A DNA stretch of 64,000 nt. It comes from JAFAMB01 sp963775805. Lineage in GTDB: Bacteria > Verrucomicrobiota > Verrucomicrobiia > Chthoniobacterales > JAFAMB01. Within the stretch, counting starts at the first letter, position 1, and the number at the start of each line of letters is the position of its first letter. The notes under the pieces are model-generated. The model was not told the origin of the DNA. It saw only the letters and a program-made list of their open reading frames with translations, and ran no database searches. This document shows, piece by piece, positions 9,085 to 17,511 of this stretch. A program made the translations under genes and the position numbers. Location of the stretch: assembly GCA_963775805.1 (NCBI GenBank), contig CAVZKG010000002.1, positions 434,001 to 498,000 on the forward strand, given 5' to 3'.

Positions 9085-10761
9085 CTAGTTTTTGTGAATG
9101 ATGTGCGTAGTCGGAGGCGGAGCGCCGAGATCGCCCATTGCATATGCAAGCGCTGTAGCGGCTTGATAGACAGCCGATTCTGTTTCGAAGACAGAGTTAT
9201 GCGCTGATGTCAGTCTGGTTTCATTTGTCACGACATCGGTATAGGTCGACAGACCTTGTTTGAAGGAGGCGAGAACAGCGTCATACGCACTCTGAGATGA
9301 TTTCAGTAATGCAGATGCGGCGGCTCCGCTTCGAATTGCGGTTCGCAGGTCGGTAAAACTTTTCCAGACTTCTCGCACAGTGGCGTCGCGTGTTTCTTCC
9401 AGTTCGTCCGATGCCATCTGCAATTCGGCTTGAGCCGCTTGTAATGATCGGTCCCTCAGAAATCCGTCGAAGACTTGGAAATCAATTGCAAGACTGGCGC
9501 CAAAAGTGGGAGCGCTGCTATCGAACGTATTTGTGCCGAGGCTGGTCCGCTCTTCGCCATACCCAGCACTTGCAAGCGCGCTTAGCTTCGGGAAGTAGGA
9601 TGCTTTGATTGATTTGATCTTGTCTTCAGCCGCTCTAATTTTCGCCACTGAAATGACGAGATCCGGTCGTTGAGAAAGTGCGCGCATCACAAGCGAGACT
9701 AGCGGTGTCTCAAGATCAATTGGCACCGATCCTGCAAAGCTCTCCGTAACATGGATCGGGATAGAAGGAGGCAACCCGATCGATTCCGTCAGATCGACAA
9801 ATGCATCTCGTTCCGATCCACGAGCCTTTTCAAGATCGAACTGACTTTGCGCGAGTTGCTGCCTCGCTTGAAGAAGGTCGGGCGCAGTCGCAAAGCCGCT
9901 GTGTACCTCAGCTTCCACCGAAGCGTAAACTGTTTCGGCTGTTTGAAACGCGGACTCTGCTACCGCGACGGATTCGCGGGCCAGGTTATAGGCGTAGAAT
10001 GCTTTACTAACCTCCGCTACAACACGTTGATGTGTAGCGTTAAATCCGGTGTTTGCGATTACAAGGCCTTCCCGGGCTGCGCTCACGGTGGCGTCCCGCT
10101 GTCCGAAATCGAACAGCAGCCATTTCATCGTTAACTCCGATTGATAGAGAATATCGAAATGGAGTGGCGTCCCGTTGGTAAGCGTTACAGCGGTGTCCAC
10201 CGGACCGCCGGTAGCGAGCACCTTTTTAAGAGCGGCTTGGTTTATCTCAAGCTTGGGAAAAGGCACGAACAATCTCGTGTACCCAGCGGCAGCCGCGAGC
10301 GACAGAAAAGGGTAATAGGCGGATTTGCTAGCACCGACTAACGCGAGCGCTTGCTTTGCGCTCTCCCATGCTTCTCGCGTTGCCGGATTCACTTGTTCCG
10401 CCAGATCGATCAAATCGGGGAGGGCATAGGTCTTGCGCGGATCGACCAGGTCCTTGCCTTTCTGCAACTCCATGACTGAACTCCGTTTCAAGGCGTCCTG
10501 GTAAGTCGGCAGATTTTTCGGGGTCCATTGTCTTTGAGGGGAAGGTGCGACTTCGTCACGCGCAACAGATTCGCTCTCTGCGCAAAACATTAAAACTCCC
10601 AGCGAGCAGACCATGAGGAGGATCTTCTCCCGCGCTGGCCAGGAATTGATTAAATCATTTTTCTTTTGACTGCGTTTGAAAATCCCGTTCCCCAGAATTA
10701 CTTCCCGAAGCTTTGTCAGGCGGCAGATCAGCGGGATTCGATATTCGGCGGCCGTGTGCAA
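9085..10761 (-). CDS. mdtP: TolC-family outer-membrane efflux channel (MdtP-like)
   Basis: About 558 residues as the longest frame. It contains the duplicated OEP domain with long helices (about 110-330 and 340-540), including the typical AYYPFLSLAAAAGYT and ASYFPKLSALASAGYG repeats. The N-terminal 45 residues look non-native; a signal peptide is seen at about residues 46-68 (ILLMVCSLGVLMFCAES), so the true start is probably downstream of 10761. First gene of the four-gene operon, 6 nt before ytcA. It supplies the outer-membrane duct for the MdtN/MdtO pair. Confidence 0.85.
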   Translation of the reverse strand: MHTAAEYRIPLICRLTKLREVILGNGIFKRSQKKNDLINSWPAREKILLMVCSLGVLMFCAESESVARDEVAPSPQRQWTPKNLPTYQDALKRSSVMELQKGKDLVDPRKTYALPDLIDLAEQVNPATREAWESAKQALALVGASKSAYYPFLSLAAAAGYTRLFVPFPKLEINQAALKKVLATGGPVDTAVTLTNGTPLHFDILYQSELTMKWLLFDFGQRDATVSAAREGLVIANTGFNATHQRVVAEVSKAFYAYNLARESVAVAESAFQTAETVYASVEAEVHSGFATAPDLLQARQQLAQSQFDLEKARGSERDAFVDLTESIGLPPSIPIHVTESFAGSVPIDLETPLVSLVMRALSQRPDLVISVAKIRAAEDKIKSIKASYFPKLSALASAGYGEERTSLGTNTFDSSAPTFGASLAIDFQVFDGFLRDRSLQAAQAELQMASDELEETRDATVREVWKSFTDLRTAIRSGAAASALLKSSQSAYDAVLASFKQGLSTYTDVVTNETRLTSAHNSVFETESAVYQAATALAYAMGDLGAPPPTTHIIHKN

Positions 10762-11066
10762 TGGATTCGAAAGTTAAATGCGCTCGGGGGGTAAATTCGC
10801 AGGTTTGGTTTGTATATTGTAGGGAGACTTTGACTTTCATGTCGTGCCAGCTCGAGGATGTCAACCTTAAAGGATTGCTGTTACTCTTACTCGAACTAAT
10901 GGCAACGAGCGGCTCGCGCGGTGTTCGGCAGCCTTCGATCCTGATTTCCTTCAAACGATGCGCTTTTTCCCCTCTTCCATAGAGTCTGGAACGAAGCAGG
11001 CACTTTGATGTGGCGATAGGTTAGCGGCAGTTAGCTAACCGTGTTTCGCGAAGGAAAATGCTGTTT
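10762..11066. other. Intergenic region upstream of the efflux operon
   Basis: About 305 bp with no convincing gene. A 7-bp inverted repeat GGTTAGC/GCTAACC (11019-11040, 8-nt loop) lies just past the stop of the minus-strand TPR gene and could be its terminator, though no U-tract follows. The efflux operon promoter should lie in the lower half, but I could not identify it with confidence. Confidence 0.4.
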
Positions 11067-12869
11067 TCAGCTTTCCGAAGCAGGCATCACTTTCTCCAGG
11101 AGAGCGGCAAACTCAGGAAGTTCGCGTACAAGGCGAAATCGAGGATCGACCTTTAGCCAAATCATTTCTGGCTCTCTTTCTTCGCAGGCTCTGGTGAGGT
11201 GAGAGAGCGCGCCTGTTGCATCCTTCATCGACAGCAAGAGAAGCGCCTGCCGGTATTCGCTGATGACAGGTCTGGATCCTTTGGATTCCCGTAATAGATG
11301 CGTTGCCGATGCTGCGTCGCCGCAGTGCGCCATGATTTCCGCGACCGAGGCCATTAACCCCGGTTGCGCACCTGCGTTTCGCTTAATTTCCTGCGCCGTT
11401 CGAATCGCTTCGTTGGTGTTGCCGAGCTTAATCTGGATGAAGGCAAGAGTGATTTCCGCCTCTGTTCCGGGAGGTCCGAAAACAGAATGATTTGAAAAGT
11501 GTCCTGCAGCCTCCTCTTCGCGTGAAGAGAGATAAAAGAATTTCGCGAAAGCAGCTTTTTGACGGCCGGAAAATGGGTCGATTTGCTGGGCTTTCTGAAG
11601 GTAATAAAACGCATCATCAAACCGGCCTAAAGCTGTTAAGAAAAGCCCGTACTGACGATAACCGCACGCGTGATCGCTTCCCTCCAATGCATGCCGGAAA
11701 TTGCTTTCAGCTTCGGACCAATTCCATTCCAACATTCGAACGAAAGCCGTTGCCACACGGGCGGATATCATCTCAGGATCCAGCGCGACAGCCCGGTTCG
11801 CCGCGTCATTTGCTGATGCGACAAGGTTGGAGCCATTGTGCAGACCTCGAAGGGCGATTTCACATTGTGCCTGTGCGGTACCGCACAAAGGACGGGCAAA
11901 ATTAGGTAACGCCTGGTGCACCTCTTTGAAAGTGCCCAGTGCACGCTGGATGTCGCCCACGGTACCTTCGTCCACCAGGAGCTCGGCAGCCAAGAGACGA
12001 GGCAGTAGTGATAACAACGATTCGCTCACCGTGGCGTTCAATTTCCGTACGATCGATTGCTCGGGACGAATGCGGTAAACCAATGCTGACGCAACTCGTT
12101 CTGTGAGCGCGAAAAGTCCCTGCGAATCGGCATGCGCCTCGAATCTTTGCGAACAGACCTGGAACCCGTCAAAATTGACAATTCGTGAGATGACTCGAAG
12201 GCGTCCCGCTTCCTCACGGACCGTTCCTTCAAAGATCAGCTGGACCCCGAGCTTTTTTGCCAATTCCGGAATGATCTCGGTTTGGCTGCTCGACGAAGTA
12301 ATCGCGCTTGCTGCTGTAACGCGCACCCCGGGAGTATGGGCGAGTTCGTGTATCAACTCGTCGGAAAGATCTCTGGCAAAGGTGGCAGCAACCGGGTTGC
12401 CGGAAAGATCTACGAAGGGAATCACGGCAACACAGATACCGGAGCCGTGAGCCAAAGAATCCTGCGACGAGTCGCGGTTCGACGCCGCAGTGATCTCGCT
12501 GCTAGACGAGTGGCGGAAACGAAACAAAGGTGTGTAGCTGCCTGGGCGAAAGTAGATGACCACTGGATCGTCTTTACCTTCCGACTCGTAATAGGCTTCT
12601 AATTTGCCTCGAAGCCGATGGGATTCGGTCCGCACAATCGAATCCTGACTTGGGTCGTAATCCGGTTTCCGGTCGTAAACTTCGGTGCCGATCAGGGACT
12701 CTTTCAATTTATCGGCTGAACCGTTGAGCGCGGAGTCGACTACAAAGCGAATGAACCGGCAAAGACGCCGGGAAGAGTTCAGAAGCCGGCTTTGCAGGAT
12801 CCGCTGAAGTTCCTTGCGAACTTCTTCATCTGGAACGGCATTCTGCGGCTTCAGTTGCTTCACGGGCAC
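11067..12869 (-). CDS. TPR protein with N-terminal regulator-like domain and FlgO/TolB-N-like domain
   Basis: 600 residues, soluble. The first 115 residues (RLCRFIRFVVD, VYDRKPDYDPSQDSIVR, RLRGKLEAYYE) form a domain common at the N-terminus of Acidobacteria/Verrucomicrobia TPR regulators, often annotated as winged-helix-like. Residues 145-270 (VAVIPFVDLSG ... ELAHTPGVRVTA) match the FlgO/TolB-N-like fold found in CadC- and cyclase-related regulators. The rest (about 290-595) is TPR helices. No cyclase catalytic domain is present. A signalling or transcriptional role is inferred; no target is evident from the neighbours. Confidence 0.75.
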   Translation of the reverse strand: MPVKQLKPQNAVPDEEVRKELQRILQSRLLNSSRRLCRFIRFVVDSALNGSADKLKESLIGTEVYDRKPDYDPSQDSIVRTESHRLRGKLEAYYESEGKDDPVVIYFRPGSYTPLFRFRHSSSSEITAASNRDSSQDSLAHGSGICVAVIPFVDLSGNPVAATFARDLSDELIHELAHTPGVRVTAASAITSSSSQTEIIPELAKKLGVQLIFEGTVREEAGRLRVISRIVNFDGFQVCSQRFEAHADSQGLFALTERVASALVYRIRPEQSIVRKLNATVSESLLSLLPRLLAAELLVDEGTVGDIQRALGTFKEVHQALPNFARPLCGTAQAQCEIALRGLHNGSNLVASANDAANRAVALDPEMISARVATAFVRMLEWNWSEAESNFRHALEGSDHACGYRQYGLFLTALGRFDDAFYYLQKAQQIDPFSGRQKAAFAKFFYLSSREEEAAGHFSNHSVFGPPGTEAEITLAFIQIKLGNTNEAIRTAQEIKRNAGAQPGLMASVAEIMAHCGDAASATHLLRESKGSRPVISEYRQALLLLSMKDATGALSHLTRACEEREPEMIWLKVDPRFRLVRELPEFAALLEKVMPASES

Positions 12870-12995
12870 TTACTCTGTGTTGGTCAGCTTTTTACGTCGG
12901 AATTCCTTTTTGCTGTGCGACGGCAACCATACACAGGCGCGCCCTGAAAGCGAGAGCGCACCTTTAAGTGATTTTTGATCCGTCTGGGATTTCCG

Positions 12996-13802
12996 TCAGC
13001 TACGGTCTTCGTAGTTCTTGCTGTCTTCCGAGCCATCCTTGCCCAACGTACTTAAAAGGAGCGAGTGCGGTTGCCCCGTCTGCCTGCTATACACCTGCGT
13101 TTTGGAGCCCCGAGCTACCGTCACTTCAGGAGGTTGACCGGTCGCGGCGGTAACGTTCGCCAAAAACATAACTTGCCAGCAGACATGCCAGGGCACTTCC
13201 CAATTGTCGTTATCATCCTTGAAAGCTAAACACGCGACATACTTGTCCATGCCGCTTATAAAATCGAGTTGATCGCGCCGCCGCTGCGGAGAGTAATAGT
13301 GGAGCCGACCAAGCGGTATGCCGTTGTGCTCGTATAGGTCTGGATACGGCGCAGTCGAAGGCATATCGTTAAAAAAAACTGAATCGACTTCCTCGCCTTC
13401 CTCTACCTGATTGTTGTCGCCTACGTCTTCAGCCGTCGACCAGTAGCCCTCCTGATACCATGGAGCTGTTCCCGTGGTATCCCACGTGGGTAAGTTCCCG
13501 ACAGACTCCCTTACGACATGGCCATTTCCATAGACCCATTCACGTCGGGATTCTGTAATTATATTTGCCCAGCCGAATTCCAATATGTCGCCCATGTCGA
13601 TTATCGTCAGGTTATGGGCTCGGATATTAACCGGATTACTGCATAACTTCACGTATGTATTTTGGCGATATTCTAGTATCTCACGAGTAACGGGCGTATC
13701 CGTTGTGGCTGGCGCATGATCCATCTCTTCTACTCCGCCATCGTGCAACTTGACTTCACGATTGAATCTAACCCTGCCGTTAAGGACATTAAAGGTTGGC
13801 AT
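12996..13802 (-). CDS. Hypothetical protein (268 aa), no recognised family
   Basis: I do not recognise this protein. It is acidic and rich in Asn, Asp, Glu, Trp and Tyr, without signal peptide or membrane segment. It has several Trp-containing stretches (FGWANI, APWYQEGYW, VPWHVCWQVMF) and an acidic patch (EEGEEVD) near residue 135. The composition looks like a secreted or phage-type beta-rich protein, but nothing places it. It is isolated between the TPR regulator and a decayed peptidase fragment, in a region that seems to collect foreign or decaying DNA. Confidence 0.55.
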   Translation of the reverse strand: MPTFNVLNGRVRFNREVKLHDGGVEEMDHAPATTDTPVTREILEYRQNTYVKLCSNPVNIRAHNLTIIDMGDILEFGWANIITESRREWVYGNGHVVRESVGNLPTWDTTGTAPWYQEGYWSTAEDVGDNNQVEEGEEVDSVFFNDMPSTAPYPDLYEHNGIPLGRLHYYSPQRRRDQLDFISGMDKYVACLAFKDDNDNWEVPWHVCWQVMFLANVTAATGQPPEVTVARGSKTQVYSRQTGQPHSLLLSTLGKDGSEDSKNYEDRS

Positions 13803-13901
13803 GCCTCATTACTGTTCAGCGGCGTATAACCGCGCAACTTAATTCTTGGTCCGTCCAAGCCGATTTTACAGGACGCTGGTTGTCGGCCGGGATTGCTAAT
13901 G

Positions 13902-14213
13902 TCATTCTACCTTGAAGCGGTCCGTAGCTCGGATCAATTCATTCGTAATACTAGGATTGCCCGCTGCGTGGCCTGCATTGTTTACAATTACCAAAGCTGA
14001 ACGGGGCCACAGGCGATGCAGCTTCCACGCCGTAGTCCGGAACAATTTCTGGAATCTCTCAGGCGATGTGATCGGAGTCGCGTCACTTTTTGATCCGGAC
14101 GCGTTGCTGGAAATCGACGCGGTCGCCGTAATCCACCTTTTAACAGGTTCTAATGTCCCAGAGTTAACAGCATTCCGGCCGCCGCCAGGGCCATGATAAC
14201 TGTTGCCAGCCAA
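13902..14213 (-). pseudogene. Decayed C-terminus of proline iminopeptidase (pip)
   Basis: The last 45 codons (about 13905-14045) read AWKLHRLWPRSALVIVNNAG, then HAAGNPSITNELIRATDRFK. This is the C-terminal end of prolyl iminopeptidases, including the catalytic-His region (AGHA). Just upstream the homology jumps to another frame (DHIA, stop, EIPEIV) and the QGRYD-type segment is missing, so indels and a stop have broken it. The rest of the about 320-residue enzyme is absent; the upstream part of this frame overlaps the end of the Nramp gene. Confidence 0.65.
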
Positions 14214-15529
14214 CCGAATACTTTAAGATAGAAAGGCAAAATCAACTTGCCCATCACCTTACCTCGACTGGCCAAGAGCATCATAAAACACATGACTGGA
14301 GCGGCGGTTATTCCGTTTATGATAGCCGACCACACCAGGGCTTTAATGGGATCAAGTTTGGTGAAATTGAGAATCAGCCCAATCAAGGTTGCGAGCGCTA
14401 GTACGGCGTAAAAGGCTTTTGCCTCCTTCGCCTTGCGTTCAAGTCCTACCGGCCATTTCAACGCCTCACCAACTGCGTAAGCTGCCGATCCTCCGAGCAC
14501 AGGCAGCGCGAGCAACCCGGTACCAATTATTCCAAGACTAAAAAGGAGGGCGGCAAAGGGGCCTGCAATCGGTCGAAGCGCCTCAGCCGCTTCTGCTGCG
14601 CTGTTGATGTCTGTCTTTCCATGTGTGTGAAGGGTGGCTGCCGCAGTGAGGATGATGAAGTAAGCAATGAGATTGGAAAATGCCATTCCAACGTAGGTAT
14701 CAATTTTGATCCTGTTAAATTGTTCCGGGGCTTGCTGCGGTTCTTTTTTAAGAGGCTTATCTTTCGGCTCGCTCTCCATCTGTTCGACCTCTTCCCCGGA
14801 CTGCCAAAACAAAAGATATGGACTGATGGTGGTCCCCAAAACCGCAATGAAAGCGGCGACATACTCTCCTTTGAGCGAAATCACGGGGATAAAAGTTCTT
14901 CGCAGCACCTCACCCCAGTTAATCTGTACCACGAAGATTGTGCCGACGTAGGCGAACAAGGAAAAGGTCAACCATTTCAGTATCTTTGAATAAGAGCCAT
15001 ACGGAACCCTGATCTGAAGTCCGACAGATACCAAGGTGAACAGGACGCAGTAGAGAAGCGCTGGACCTCCAATCAAGAGGTTTAATGCTGCGCCCATTGC
15101 TCCGATGTCGGCTCCGATATTGATGACGTTTGCAACCAGTAGAAGTGCGATGACGGCATAAAGCGTCCAGGCGGGATAGAAAATCCGCATGTTGGCCGCG
15201 ATACCGCGCCCCGTTACTCGGCCCAGGCGAGCGCTGATTTCCTGTATGGCCGCCATGAAAGGGAAAATGAACAGCATTGTCCAGAGCATCCCGTTGCCAA
15301 ATTGAGTGCCCACGCTGGAGTATGTCGCGATACCGCTGGGATCATCATCGGCTGCTCCTGTTATCAAACCAGGACCGAAAAGCTTGAGTGTTTTAGCTAA
15401 CCAACCAATCTTGGATGAAGAAATCCCGGTCGAATCAGCCGTCGCCATATTTGCAGTGAGTGATTTCGGTGCAAATCCGCTTTTCTTAGAGGCATCTAAC
15501 CGGCCGCTCTCATCCGAGGGTAAGCTCAT
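14150..15529 (-). CDS. Nramp/SLC11-related divalent metal transporter
   Basis: 459 residues with about 11 membrane segments. A long hydrophilic N-terminus (about 45 residues) precedes TM1. TM1 carries GAADDDPSGIATYS where canonical Nramp has DPGN, and TM6 has GTTISPYLLFWQS where canonical Nramp has the A-M-P-H motif. A charged loop of about 30 residues follows TM6. These substitutions place it in the NRAMP-related group rather than among classic MntH manganese importers, so the transported ion (Mn, Mg or other) is open. It is probably an inner-membrane, proton- or potential-driven transporter. Confidence 0.85.
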   Translation of the reverse strand: MSLPSDESGRLDASKKSGFAPKSLTANMATADSTGISSSKIGWLAKTLKLFGPGLITGAADDDPSGIATYSSVGTQFGNGMLWTMLFIFPFMAAIQEISARLGRVTGRGIAANMRIFYPAWTLYAVIALLLVANVINIGADIGAMGAALNLLIGGPALLYCVLFTLVSVGLQIRVPYGSYSKILKWLTFSLFAYVGTIFVVQINWGEVLRRTFIPVISLKGEYVAAFIAVLGTTISPYLLFWQSGEEVEQMESEPKDKPLKKEPQQAPEQFNRIKIDTYVGMAFSNLIAYFIILTAAATLHTHGKTDINSAAEAAEALRPIAGPFAALLFSLGIIGTGLLALPVLGGSAAYAVGEALKWPVGLERKAKEAKAFYAVLALATLIGLILNFTKLDPIKALVWSAIINGITAAPVMCFMMLLASRGKVMGKLILPFYLKVFGWLATVIMALAAAGMLLTLGH

Positions 15530-15708
15530 CAGCTCTATTCGCTTTTGACCGGCACATCCGCCTTAAGTGATAGTAAAGAAACGATTAAAATGAATTGCCG
15601 TAAACGATTTGGGGACAAGCGGGACGTTTTTGCGAAGGGCAGGGATAACCCTACGGAATTCCCCCAGTGTCACTGTATCGTGGGTGCGGTCAATGATCGA
15701 CCCGGTCA

Positions 15709-16140
15709 TTACGAGGTCGGTATAAAGTGCGGCTCGACGAGGCTTTCTCTGAAGTTCTTGACCTTCAATATTTTCCCTTTTGTGTCGATGGTGAAACCCT
15801 CTTTTACCAAAAGTGCCGCCTGACCGGCTGCGCCGCCAGGAAACCGAGCGATGAGCCCTCCGTTCGAATTCAGGACCCGCCAGTAAGCGATATTTTTGCT
15901 TGAGCCATGGGCAATCGCTTGGAGAGCTTTTTGGGTCGTAACGGGACAAGTCCCTCGCACCTTGAATTGTTCGGTGAGCTCCTTACAGAGGAGATTGGTC
16001 GTAATGAGTTTGCGATTAGGGATTCTCTTTATCACGGCTGCAACAGTCGCAGGACTGGGTAACAACATTTTTCCCGTACCCCCAAAGAATTTTACGCGTT
16101 CTTGGGGGATGTCGACGATAACATCTTCTTGGGGTTGCAT
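15709..16140 (-). CDS. MGMT-family (alkyltransferase-like) protein lacking the active-site Cys
   Basis: 143 residues. GTGKMLLPSPATVAAVIKRI, then GKL-type residues and CPVTTQKALQAIA, are followed by AYWRVLNSNGGLIARFPGG and AALLVKEGF. This matches the DNA-binding domain of O6-alkylguanine methyltransferases. The catalytic PCHRV is replaced by AYWRV, as in alkyltransferase-like proteins that bind but do not repair alkylated bases. It probably flags or senses lesions, or has another DNA-binding role. The start at 16140 gives a normal domain; the first 25 residues are outside the family core. Confidence 0.75.
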   Translation of the reverse strand: MQPQEDVIVDIPQERVKFFGGTGKMLLPSPATVAAVIKRIPNRKLITTNLLCKELTEQFKVRGTCPVTTQKALQAIAHGSSKNIAYWRVLNSNGGLIARFPGGAAGQAALLVKEGFTIDTKGKILKVKNFRESLVEPHFIPTS

Positions 16141-16181
16141 ATTCTGTTTTTCGCATCTGTGGATTTTCGCGCAAAATCATC

Positions 16182-16613
16182 TCAGACGACGGAACGATTT
16201 ACAAATGCTGACCGCCTTGGGATCTGCTCAATTCGTGTGGCTTTCGAATAGGGACAGTTCTGATGCGCTGTGTCCACCAGGGACTCGGCAACGTCGCGGT
16301 CCACTCCTGGTAAGCTGACGTTGAGATGAGCTTGCGCAGAATAACCGTCGTCAGATACACACAGTTCGACTTCAGCATCGATCGAAAACTCAGCGGGATC
16401 GACATTGATTTTTGCAGCTTCAATTTTAATCGTGGTGAGAAAACAAATCGACCAACCGACGGCTAACAGCTGCTCCGGATTGGTGCCAGTACTGGAGCCA
16501 CCAGGCAGCGATAGCTTAACATCAAGCCGCCCATCGCTGGTGCGGGAGTCCGGTCGTGTGGGTTTGCTACGGATAAATGCTCGTAAGCTTGAAAAAATTG
16601 TGAGCTGTTGAGG
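16182..16613 (-). pseudogene. ohr: Decayed Ohr/OsmC-type organic hydroperoxide resistance gene
   Basis: This frame has no ATG/GTG/TTG near its beginning. It reads TSDGRLDVKLSLPGG, GTNPEQLLAVGWSICF, INVDPAEFSIDAEVELCV, LPGVDRDVAESLVDTAHQNC and PYSKATR. This is the Ohr fold with both redox cysteines kept (WSICF and HQNCPYS). The N-terminal strand (KLTSIYP-stop-QTHTTG) is visible only in a neighbouring frame and is interrupted by a stop, and the C-terminus runs into unrelated sequence. A frameshift near 16550 plus loss of the start explain the break. Ohr normally reduces organic peroxides in the cytoplasm. Confidence 0.75.
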
Positions 16614-16626
16614 CTAGTTGTTTCCC

Positions 16627-17466
16627 TTATGTACCCGCGGCGCTAAGAAAACTAGCATGCTCTTTCTCAGTCGCTTCGTCCGAGGGAAACAGCGACTCGA
16701 TTCGGAGTTCCTGGACGGCTACTGTCTGTGGAGTTCCAACGGTTGTAACCATCGAGAAATAATTCAACACCGTGTCACCTTTGCGAAAACTGATCGGAAT
16801 CATCGGCGTGATTGGGCCATGATCGATTCTTTGCTTCGCTCGATCATCAGTCCTCACACCGGGGTACCTAAGCAACGCCGCAAGCAATTCTTTGGTCCGT
16901 TCATCAATTACGCGTCCAACCGCTTCACAACGAACCCGCTCTAGCAGGCTGCTGGCCACGTCGTCCCAATTATCGACAAACGGACGCATACCTTTCGGAT
17001 CGAACATAAGATGAAGTATATTCGACGGCTGGGTTAGTTGCGATACGTCGATGAAACGGTTGAAGAATCGAGGAGCAGCCTCGTTCATCATTAGCACATT
17101 CCAATGGCGATCCATTACGAACGCTGGAAATGGCTCATTCTGACGAAGGATACGCCCCAATGCCCTGGTAACGCTCTGCATTTGATCCGAATTCCAGGCC
17201 GCCTGAGAATAGGCTGGAGCGTAACCGGCACTAAGCAGCAGCACGTTCCGGTCGCGCAGGGGTACATCAAGCGCTATGGCAATTTTCAGCAAGACCTGCC
17301 GGCTCGGTATGCTTCGTCCGGATTCGATAAAGCTGATGTGCCGCTGCGAGAGTTCCGTTTCGATGGATAAATTAAGTTGATTCTTTCCACGAATATTCCG
17401 CCAGTGCCGCAAAAGGTTCCCCAACTGGCTAGGTCGCGATTCTAGATGGGTGTTTTTTGAACTCAT
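16627..17466 (-). CDS. XRE-family regulator with MmyB-like ligand domain
   Basis: 279 residues. An N-terminal helix-turn-helix (about 13-70: LGNLLRHWRNIRGKNQLNLS, then SQRHISFIESGRSIPSR) is followed by an MmyB-like PAS-related domain (about 100-265: FPAFVMDRHWNVLMMNEAAPRFF, RDRNVLLLSAGYAP). Proteins of this type repress or activate nearby genes in response to a small ligand, possibly a fatty acid in related proteins. The next gene on the same strand is the MFS exporter 278 bp upstream, so control of that or of the lost SDR is plausible but unproven. Confidence 0.85.
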   Translation of the reverse strand: MSSKNTHLESRPSQLGNLLRHWRNIRGKNQLNLSIETELSQRHISFIESGRSIPSRQVLLKIAIALDVPLRDRNVLLLSAGYAPAYSQAAWNSDQMQSVTRALGRILRQNEPFPAFVMDRHWNVLMMNEAAPRFFNRFIDVSQLTQPSNILHLMFDPKGMRPFVDNWDDVASSLLERVRCEAVGRVIDERTKELLAALLRYPGVRTDDRAKQRIDHGPITPMIPISFRKGDTVLNYFSMVTTVGTPQTVAVQELRIESLFPSDEATEKEHASFLSAAGT

Positions 17467-17511
17467 AAGAGCCGCTTCTAGCGCGTTTTCTGTGAATTGT
17501 AATTCTCTATG

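Noticed and set aside
11067..12869. Adenylate/guanylate cyclase annotation for the TPR protein
   Set aside because: Only the FlgO/TolB-N-like and TPR parts often fused to cyclases are present; no catalytic cyclase domain is visible.
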